Shown: piece after piece, positions 1 through 5,296 of the stretch | Position numbering within the stretch: the first letter of the stretch is position 1 | Layout: the number at the start of each line of letters is the position of its first letter | Source of the DNA: Candidatus Neomicrothrix sp. UBA6944 | GTDB taxonomy: Bacteria > Actinomycetota > Acidimicrobiia > Acidimicrobiales > Poriferisodalaceae | Reading direction: 5' to 3' | Assembly: GCA_002448715.1 (NCBI GenBank) | Contig: DJZU01000105.1 | Span: 1 to 7,232 of the forward strand | DNA: 7,232 nucleotides | Notes under the pieces: model-generated | Told to the model about the DNA's origin: nothing | Seen by the model: only the letters and a program-made list of their open reading frames with translations | Databases searched by the model: none | Program-made: the position numbers and the translations under genes

Positions 1-1
1 T

Positions 2-733
2 CCTCATGTCTCAACAAAAGCTCGATGCATTGCACCAGACCTCATTGGTCAAGGCGACTCCGACAAGCTTGATGACGTGAGTCCAGGCACTTACCGCTTC
101 GTTGATCACCGCGAATACCTCGATGGACTATTGGATCAATTGGACCTTGGCGACCAGGTGACCTTCGTAATTCACGACTGGGGTTCTGCTCTCGGTTTTG
201 ACTGGGCATATCGTCATCAAGATCGTGTGGCAGGAATCGCGTATATGGAGGGAATCGTGACTCCCATCCTGTGGGAGAACTTCGATGAGGGAGGCCGTCG
301 GGCGTTTCAGGGGTTTCGGTCACCTGCCGGTGAAGAAATGGTTATTGAAAAGAATATTTTTGTTGAGAGGGTTCTTCCCAGCGCTGTTCTGCGGGGCTTA
401 ACTGAGGAAGAAATGGTTGTTTACCGTGAACCATTTTTGGACCCGCAGCATCGGCGACCCACTCTCACTTGGCCAACGGAAATACCTATCGAAGGAGAAC
501 CAGCCGATGTCGTGGCAATCGTCGAACAGTACGCGGCATGGCTGGCGACTTCCGAGGTGCCCAAATTGTTCGTGAACGCTGATCCCGGCTCAATTTTGAC
601 TGGTCCTCAACGAGAGTTCTGTCGCACATGGCCAAACCAAACTGAGGTCACCGTTAGTGGTGCTCACTTCATTCAAGAAGACAGCCCTCATGAGATCGGC
701 CAAGCGATCGCTGATTGGCTTCCCACGCAGTAA
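2..733 (+). CDS. dhaA: Haloalkane dehalogenase, HLD-II (LinB/DmbA/DhaA type), 5'-truncated by window edge
   Basis: Alpha/beta-hydrolase that cleaves carbon-halogen bonds of haloalkanes to an alcohol, halide and proton; cytosolic. The frame is open from the first bases and already reads family sequence (ARCIAPDLIGQGDSDK), so the GTG at 77 is not the start; by alignment from memory about 49 N-terminal residues lie outside, including the oxyanion HGNP motif with the halide-binding Asn. Visible are the nucleophile Asp in HDWGS (codon 176-178) with the following halide-stabilising Trp, the catalytic Glu in IAYMEG (248-250) and the catalytic His in GAHFIQED (665-667). Spacing matches LinB D108/E132/H272. 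Cap-domain wording (FRSPAGEEM, NIFVERVLP, YREPFL) is closest to mycobacterial DmbA and Sphingobium LinB. The triad is complete, so the enzyme looks active. Its TAA is one base from the convergent transporter stop. The natural substrate cannot be told from the sequence. Confidence 0.94.
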   Translation, partial: PHVSTKARCIAPDLIGQGDSDKLDDVSPGTYRFVDHREYLDGLLDQLDLGDQVTFVIHDWGSALGFDWAYRHQDRVAGIAYMEGIVTPILWENFDEGGRRAFQGFRSPAGEEMVIEKNIFVERVLPSAVLRGLTEEEMVVYREPFLDPQHRRPTLTWPTEIPIEGEPADVVAIVEQYAAWLATSEVPKLFVNADPGSILTGPQREFCRTWPNQTEVTVSGAHFIQEDSPHEIGQAIADWLPTQ

Positions 734-734
734 A

Positions 735-1904
735 TCAGTCCGTTCCGCCAGCCAACAACGTGTCATGTTGTGCTGCGTACACAAAGGCTATCGATAGCAG
801 TCCGACCATGGCTGCCCCGATGTAGGCCACAGAAATATTTCTTTCGAAAACAGGCACCCACAGCAACGGTCCGATCGCATGACCTAGAAAGCGGTGCGAT
901 AAGACAAAGGAAATGCCGCCCCCTCTATTTCCTGGCACGCCCGTGGCCGCGAGTAGTTGAAACCCAGTTGAGACACACTGAACTACCGCACCCACGATGG
1001 CCCACGCGAGAACTAAAGCCAACGTGGTTTTGGCTTGCGACAACACAAGCGCTCCGGCAATAGCTAGCACTAGCGCGAGGACTGTTCCTCGCTTCGCGCC
1101 CGTCCGGTCTATGAGCGCTCCCCATATCGGCGTCAGAACAGCAGCTGTTAAAGACCCAGTGATGAGAAGCGCACCGGTGGCAGATCCAGACAAACTCAAA
1201 ACATCTCTGCTGACAAGAGCCACGAGAAGTTGAACCCCGCCGGGGCCGATTGCTTGGGTAAGAGCTACGAGACCGAGCATGAGCATTCTTCGGTTCACTA
1301 CTGCTCGAATTCCCGGCACTGCGACTCTCTCCGAGGTTGAGGCTTTCGGCAAGATCAAAGAGAGCACTAACGCGACTGCTGCTATCACTGCGAACGCCCA
1401 CCGCCATCCGAGGTCAGCGGCTACGCCACCGACGAGCATTCCTAGGACGCCTCCGATCGCTTGAAAGGCTGCGTATGTGCCGACTGCTCTACCGATTCGT
1501 TGCTTCGGGGTTAGATCGGTCAGGGTGGCTATCAGCAACGGGGTCATAAACGCGTTGAACGCGCCTTGAGCTGCTCGACTCCCAAAGAAAACAAACAGAG
1601 ACGAACTAGCTGCACATCCCAGCGATGCGAGGGCGTACAACACCACAGCGGTTCGGACAGTTCTTTCTCTACCCCATTTTTCTCCGAGAGTTCCCGATAC
1701 CAGCAGCAGTGCCGCAAAAGGAAAGAAGAACGCTCCAATTCCCCAGGCAATTGTCGCTGTGCTGGTGTCGAACGACTGGCGAAGCTCGGGGATCATCGGT
1801 GACAGGACGGTTCCCCCGAAAGGTCCCAGAATGCCGCACACGTACAACGGCACTAGTGGACGGCGATTTTTCGCGGTGTTCACGCGGACCTCTCGACGGG
1901 TCAT
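735..1904 (-). CDS. MFS transporter, drug/H+ antiporter-like (12 TM)
   Basis: Inner-membrane secondary transporter of the major facilitator superfamily, probably a proton-coupled exporter; substrate unknown. The 389-residue product is almost wholly hydrophobic with a pattern consistent with 12 helices. Motif A follows TM2 (GTLGEKWGRERTV, residues 71-83), and the TM5 region has the glycine-rich antiporter signature ending in GWRWAF (residues 150-171). A degenerate motif A repeat (GALIDRTGAKRG) opens the second half. Start: the ATG at 1904 has no visible Shine-Dalgarno, while an in-frame GTG at 1883 has GAGAGG five bases upstream (1894-1889), giving 382 residues; that start is at least as likely, and the extra seven residues are not hydrophobic. 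It lies 18 bp behind the carbonic anhydrase on the same strand, so the two are probably co-transcribed. The convergent dehalogenase is not part of that operon. Confidence 0.9.
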   Translation of the reverse strand: MTRREVRVNTAKNRRPLVPLYVCGILGPFGGTVLSPMIPELRQSFDTSTATIAWGIGAFFFPFAALLLVSGTLGEKWGRERTVRTAVVLYALASLGCAASSSLFVFFGSRAAQGAFNAFMTPLLIATLTDLTPKQRIGRAVGTYAAFQAIGGVLGMLVGGVAADLGWRWAFAVIAAVALVLSLILPKASTSERVAVPGIRAVVNRRMLMLGLVALTQAIGPGGVQLLVALVSRDVLSLSGSATGALLITGSLTAAVLTPIWGALIDRTGAKRGTVLALVLAIAGALVLSQAKTTLALVLAWAIVGAVVQCVSTGFQLLAATGVPGNRGGGISFVLSHRFLGHAIGPLLWVPVFERNISVAYIGAAMVGLLSIAFVYAAQHDTLLAGGTD

Positions 1905-1922
1905 CTAGCGGAGACCGTAGTT

Positions 1923-2444
1923 CTATTCGCTTGTTTGCGCTTGACCTACTTCTCGAATTCGGCCATCCGTGACGTCGTACACAAAGCCGCGTAGGAAGTT
2001 GGTCTCAACGAATACATCGTCAACTAGTCGCTGCATCGACTGCGTTGTGTCGGCGTAAGCATTATCGAATACTTCTAACGGCCAGGAAGGCGCCATGCCG
2101 TGCTCAGTTGCCAGATCCGCTTTGAACTCATCTTCGTTTACCTTTTGGAGTCCACAGTCGGTGTGGTGCAAGAGAATGATTTCCTGGGTGCCTAACAGCC
2201 GCTGCGACAAACACAAGGAACGTACGACGTCGTCAGTAATTACTCCGCCAGCATTACGAAGAATGTGGGCTTCTCCGTTTCGGAGCCCAAAAATTTCCAA
2301 AATATCCAGTCGGACGTCCATGCATGCCACGATCGCCAGGCGTAGCGATGGCGCTGGGGCCATGTCCGCATCATTGAAGGACTCGGCGAATTCGTTGTTC
2401 TGACTCACGAGTCGATCAGCAGACGGATTGAACTGTTCACTCAC
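1923..2444 (-). CDS. canA: Beta-carbonic anhydrase, Rv1284 (CanA/MtcA1)-like
   Basis: Zinc enzyme interconverting CO2 and bicarbonate in the cytoplasm, for pH balance and supply of bicarbonate to carboxylases. The 173-residue protein has the beta-class signatures CMDVR (Cys41, Asp43, Arg45) and HHTDC (His94, Cys97). Cys41/His94/Cys97 are the expected zinc ligands and the Asp-Arg dyad is intact. The blocks GEAHILRNAGGVITDDVVRS, LSQRLLGTQEIILLHHTDCG and LRGFVYDV follow M. tuberculosis Rv1284 almost word for word, with a constant six-residue offset (Cys35/His88/Cys91 there). The length is slightly above that homologue (163 residues). The start is GTG at 2444 without a good Shine-Dalgarno; a GTG at codon 13 is possible but no better. 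It is first in a probable two-gene unit with the MFS transporter and divergent from the LLM oxidoreductase. Confidence 0.96.
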   Translation of the reverse strand: MSEQFNPSADRLVSQNNEFAESFNDADMAPAPSLRLAIVACMDVRLDILEIFGLRNGEAHILRNAGGVITDDVVRSLCLSQRLLGTQEIILLHHTDCGLQKVNEDEFKADLATEHGMAPSWPLEVFDNAYADTTQSMQRLVDDVFVETNFLRGFVYDVTDGRIREVGQAQTSE

Positions 2445-2570
2445 AATCGTTGAAGGTACCGACCTTTAGAAGATTATTTGCGTCAAATTCAGTCCTGTAT
2501 CAGTCTGTGCAAGCAGTTGCGGCGCTGATCATCAAACAGGACGGGGTTTGGCGCGCTTTGAGGGGGGCTT
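2445..2570. promoter_or_regulatory. Divergent intergenic region between carbonic anhydrase and LLM oxidoreductase
   Basis: This 126-bp gap must hold the 5' signals of both the leftward carbonic anhydrase-MFS pair and the rightward oxidoreductase. I could not find a convincing -35/-10 pair on either strand; TTGACG read on the minus strand (2487-2482) is the best -35-like hexamer but lacks a well-spaced -10. A short inverted repeat, AAGGT-N4-ACCTT (2453-2466), lies just upstream of the carbonic anhydrase start. The right end has a strong purine-rich Shine-Dalgarno (AGGGGGG, 2561-2567) three bases before the GTG of the oxidoreductase. Confidence 0.45.
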
Positions 2571-3452
2571 GTGGATATCAGCGTCGCGGGATTTTTTGGT
2601 AACTCACCACGTCGAGATCTGAAGTTTGTTAGAGACTTTGCTCAGACACTAGAAGACCTGGGATTTCGGACTCTTTCTCTACCTGAACACGTCGTCTTCT
2701 TTCCCGAGTACGAGTCTGACTATCCATACACAGACGATGGTGAACCAAACTGGGGTCCCGACACCGGTATTTTTGATCCCCTTTTTGTCGCTCAAGCAGC
2801 AGCTCACGCGACGACCAAGCTTCGCTTTATTACCGGAGTTTTGATCTTGACTCAGCGACCGGTCTTGCTCACCGCGAAAGAGGTATTGACTCTTGACCAT
2901 TTCACCGAGGGGCGCTTCGAGCTTGGGGTTGGCTCGGGTTGGTCTTGGGAGGAATACGGAGCTCTAGGAGTCGACTTCGCGAACCGCGGACGCCGCCTCG
3001 ATGAATACATTGAGGCTCTTCGAGTGGTTTGGACAGACGACCGAGCTACATATCAAGGTGAATTCGTTAGTTTTGAAAATGCCGTGATGAACCCAAAACC
3101 GCTAACGGCCGGAGGTCCTCCGATCATCATCGGGGGAGATTCGCCCGCGGCTATGCGACGGGCAGCCCGTTTGGGTGACGGTTGGTACGGCTGGTGGGCT
3201 CAACCAGATATCGAGAGTCATTTGGGTCAGCTCGCCGAGGTCCTCAATGACCACGGGAGAGATCTAGGCGACAAGGATTTCGATTTCAAACTTGGTCTTC
3301 CATTGTCAGAAATCAATCCGAGCGAAATAGAAAGCAAAGTTGCATTGGCGGCAAAGCTTGGGGTGGATGAGTTAGTGCTTGCTGCACCTGTTCCTGCAAA
3401 AGATTTTGCGTCCCATTTAGGGACAGTTGCGAACGCTGCGGGCCTAACGTAG
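2571..3452 (+). CDS. LLM-class F420-dependent oxidoreductase (TIGR03619-type)
   Basis: Luciferase-like TIM-barrel oxidoreductase of 293 residues, of the group usually assigned coenzyme F420 (F420H2) rather than FMN in actinobacteria; substrate unknown. Evidence is the barrel opening (LEDLGFRTLSLPEHVVFF, residues 27-44), the ESDYPY block typical of this subgroup (48-53), the cofactor-binding loop in GRFELGVGSGWSWEEY (114-129), the RRLDEYIEALRVVWTDD helix, and the late phosphate-binding strand and helix IIIGGDSPAAMRRAARLGDGWYGW. The length is normal for the family and the C-terminus is complete. The start is GTG, supported by AGGGGGG just upstream and by the usual short N-terminal strand (DISVAGFF). 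The gene is monocistronic as far as can be seen: 144 bp separate it from the next gene, which has its own promoter. F420 versus FMN is an inference from family resemblance. Confidence 0.94.
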   Translation: MDISVAGFFGNSPRRDLKFVRDFAQTLEDLGFRTLSLPEHVVFFPEYESDYPYTDDGEPNWGPDTGIFDPLFVAQAAAHATTKLRFITGVLILTQRPVLLTAKEVLTLDHFTEGRFELGVGSGWSWEEYGALGVDFANRGRRLDEYIEALRVVWTDDRATYQGEFVSFENAVMNPKPLTAGGPPIIIGGDSPAAMRRAARLGDGWYGWWAQPDIESHLGQLAEVLNDHGRDLGDKDFDFKLGLPLSEINPSEIESKVALAAKLGVDELVLAAPVPAKDFASHLGTVANAAGLT

Positions 3453-3534
3453 CGAAGCATCTTTCACGGTCGTCAGATACGGATATTCGTGTGGTTCCGC
3501 TCTCCCAAAGCTTCTACAACCGCACAAATTTGCT

Positions 3535-3552
3535 TGTTAAGACTGCTTAACA
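3535..3552. promoter_or_regulatory. Perfect inverted repeat, candidate metalloregulator operator (site 1)
   Basis: TGTTAAG-ACTG-CTTAACA is a perfect 7-bp inverted repeat with a 4-bp spacer. It ends 9 bp before the extended -10 of the next gene, thus covering the spacer and -35 region, where a bound repressor would block RNA polymerase. Its core GTTAAG-N4-CTTAAC matches in design the repeat upstream of fbpA (GTAAAG-N4-CTTTAC, 6936-6951). The adjacent gene encodes a DtxR-family repressor, so autoregulation is the natural reading. It is not the canonical DtxR/IdeR box (TTAGGTTAGSCTAACCTAA). Confidence 0.6.
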
Positions 3553-3553
3553 C

Positions 3554-3589
3554 TTGACTGTTACAATTCGAACAAGATGACTGATAGGG
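3554..3589 (+). promoter_or_regulatory. Extended -10 promoter and RBS of the regulator-ATPase operon
   Basis: TGTTACAAT (3559-3567) is an extended -10 element (TG-N-TACAAT, five of six bases of the consensus hexamer), which does not need a good -35; none is found at the proper distance. Transcription would begin near 3574, leaving a short leader. AGGG (3586-3589) lies seven bases before the GTG start at 3597. The rest of the 144-bp gap (3453-3533) shows no hairpin with a T-run, so no terminator was found for the oxidoreductase gene. Confidence 0.55.
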
Positions 3590-3596
3590 TCAAGGC

Positions 3597-4274
3597 GTGG
3601 CTTATGAACCAACAGAACATCACCCCGCTTTCGAAGAATACAGCGAGGCCATCTACGAATTAGCCGAAGACGGGGTGCCCGTCATTCAGGCAAGAATTTC
3701 GGAACGCCTTGAGGTGTCACGACCTGCGGTTAGTGAAATGGTTCGGCGAATGGAACGTGAAGACCTAGTCAACGTCAAGGCTGACGGAGAGATCACTCTC
3801 ACGAGCGATGGAAGAGAGTTGGCTACCACAATCGTCAGACGTCATCGACTCGCAGAATGCTTCCTCACCGATGTTCTTGGTTTGAATTGGACAGACGCGC
3901 ATAGCGAAGCTGGCCGCTGGGAGCACGTAATTTCACCGACAGTGGAAGCCGCTATGTTAAAGGCTCTCGGAGAGCCAAAGACGTGCCCCCATGGGAATCC
4001 GATTCCCGGTAGCGGTTATAAAGAACCTGAAGACGCAGTAGTCCTCTCTAAGATCGACGCCGGAGATTCCTTCACTGTTATTCGGATACCCGAAGAGCTT
4101 GAGTGGGAGGCCGGCCAACTCGAATTTCTCGAAAGCACTGGCCTGATGCCAGGTCGCTCGGGAGTCGTTCTATCTTTCGCTCCTGACGGAACCGCGACAG
4201 TAGATGTGGGCGACAATCCATTTGGCGTCGGCGGACCAACTGCAGAACGCATTGTCGTAACTCCAGGCGCATGA
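3597..4274 (+). CDS. DtxR/IdeR/MntR-family metal-dependent transcriptional regulator
   Basis: Cytoplasmic metal-sensing repressor of 225 residues with the three-domain layout of DtxR/IdeR: winged helix-turn-helix (about 10-75, recognition helix in SRPAVSEMVRRMERE), dimerisation/metal-binding domain (about 76-140, HRLAECFLTDVLGL, RWEHVISP, CPHGNPIPG) and C-terminal SH3/FeoA-like domain (about 145-222). With a four-residue offset to DtxR, the ancillary ligands are kept (His83, Glu87, His102) and so are Glu109 and His110, but the primary-site Met10 is Glu14 and Cys102 is Gly106. Glu14 and Glu17 fall where MntR has Asp8 and Glu11. The metal sensed is therefore uncertain (Fe(II) or Mn(II)). Its stop overlaps the ATPase start (ATGA), implying co-transcription and translational coupling. 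The start is GTG at 3597. The upstream inverted repeat suggests autoregulation. Confidence 0.94.
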   Translation: MAYEPTEHHPAFEEYSEAIYELAEDGVPVIQARISERLEVSRPAVSEMVRRMEREDLVNVKADGEITLTSDGRELATTIVRRHRLAECFLTDVLGLNWTDAHSEAGRWEHVISPTVEAAMLKALGEPKTCPHGNPIPGSGYKEPEDAVVLSKIDAGDSFTVIRIPEELEWEAGQLEFLESTGLMPGRSGVVLSFAPDGTATVDVGDNPFGVGGPTAERIVVTPGA

Positions 4275-5296
4275 CAACAACCGCGGCACGCGGGGTCACC
4301 GTAGAAGGCCTTCGGCACGCCTATGCCCTAGAGCCTGTGCTGCACGGTGTGAGCTTCCGAGCTGAACCTGGCGAGTCCATTGCTTTGTTGGGACCAAGTG
4401 GTTGCGGAAAAACAACTTTATTGAGATTGATCGCTGGCTTAGAGCGACCTTCAGCTGGCTCAATCACTATCGGGGACGAAGTCGTAGCAGGTGCTACGTG
4501 GGTGCCACCCGATCGTCGTCGAGTCGGCATGGTATTTCAAGATTGGGCTCTGTTCCCTCACCTGTCGGTTGCTAACAATGTCGCCTACGGGATTACCAAG
4601 TCGCCGAACAAGGACGACGAAGTTGCGGACGCCCTTGAGATGATGAACCTCACTGGTTTGGAAGATCGAATGCCTGCAACGCTCTCGGGAGGACAACAAC
4701 AACGGGTTGCTTTAGCCAGAGCCTTAGCACCTCGACCTGGGGTGCTGTTGCTAGATGAACCATTCTCTAATCTCGACACCAACCTTCGTGTCGAGGTCAG
4801 AACTGAAGTTCGAGGACTTCTCGCCGAGTTGGGAATCACTTCAATATTTGTGACCCACGATCAGGATGAGGCATTTATTGTCGGTGATCGGGTCGCGGTG
4901 ATGCGTGAGGGACAAATCGTTCAGGCCGATTCCCCGCAGATTCTTTATCATCAACCAGCGGATCGTTGGACCGCCGAGTTTGTTGGCACGATGTCGGTAA
5001 TTTCCGGTGACGCAAATGCAGGGGTGGTGAACTGCGTGCTCGGTTCTCTGCCCACCGATCCGCAGCTAGACGGCGCAGTTGATGTTGTACTCCGGCCTGA
5101 ACAACTGTCAATTGAGGGAGCCGGCGAAGCCGAAGTTCAGTTGGTTGAGTACTACGGGCACGACAGCATGGTTTTTGTCAATCTCGGCGACCAACAGTTA
5201 CGAGTTCGATGCGGTCCGTCGACCAGCCTCTCCAGAGGTGACCGAGTCCGGGTGGCATTTATCGGCGATCAGGTCCTCGCATTTAAAGCCAGTTAA
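4271..5296 (+). CDS. fbpC: Fe(III) ABC transporter ATP-binding protein (FbpC/PotA-like, CUT1-type with TOBE)
   Basis: Cytoplasmic ATPase subunit energising import of a periplasmic-binding-protein ligand, most likely ferric iron. All nucleotide-binding motifs are intact: Walker A GPSGCGKTT (41-49), Q-loop FQDWALFPH (89-97), signature LSGGQQQR (138-145), Walker B VLLLDEP (158-164), D-loop SNLD (166-169) and H-loop THD (His196). Residues from about 240 to 341 form the C-terminal TOBE/OB regulatory part (VVLRPEQLSIE and the following strands). The iron assignment rests on context (DtxR-type regulator overlapping by 4 bp, FbpA-like lipoprotein nearby); by sequence alone putrescine, sulfate or thiamine ATPases are similar. 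The Q-loop has Trp92 where Tyr is common (FQDYALFPH). No clear Shine-Dalgarno precedes the ATG, consistent with translational coupling to the regulator. The stop shares TTAA with the stop of the opposite gene. Confidence 0.94.
   Translation: MTTTAARGVTVEGLRHAYALEPVLHGVSFRAEPGESIALLGPSGCGKTTLLRLIAGLERPSAGSITIGDEVVAGATWVPPDRRRVGMVFQDWALFPHLSVANNVAYGITKSPNKDDEVADALEMMNLTGLEDRMPATLSGGQQQRVALARALAPRPGVLLLDEPFSNLDTNLRVEVRTEVRGLLAELGITSIFVTHDQDEAFIVGDRVAVMREGQIVQADSPQILYHQPADRWTAEFVGTMSVISGDANAGVVNCVLGSLPTDPQLDGAVDVVLRPEQLSIEGAGEAEVQLVEYYGHDSMVFVNLGDQQLRVRCGPSTSLSRGDRVRVAFIGDQVLAFKAS

Noticed and set aside
77..733. Dehalogenase starting at the GTG at 77
   Set aside because: The same frame is open to the window edge and its upstream codons encode conserved family sequence (CIAPDLIGQGDSDK), so the gene starts outside the window.
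925..1972. Open frames of 60-160 codons opposite to or out of frame with the MFS gene
   Set aside because: They lie wholly or mostly within a well-supported gene (some run slightly into the carbonic anhydrase end) and encode low-complexity Arg/Ser/Cys-rich sequence with no recognisable domain.
2453..2466. AAGGT-N4-ACCTT as an operator for the carbonic anhydrase
   Set aside because: The arms are only five bases, there is no second copy in the window, and the arm sequence differs from the two matched repeats; noted but not claimed.
3453..3533. Terminator after the LLM oxidoreductase
   Set aside because: No stable hairpin with a T-run; the near-palindrome ACGGATATTCGT is too short and imperfect.
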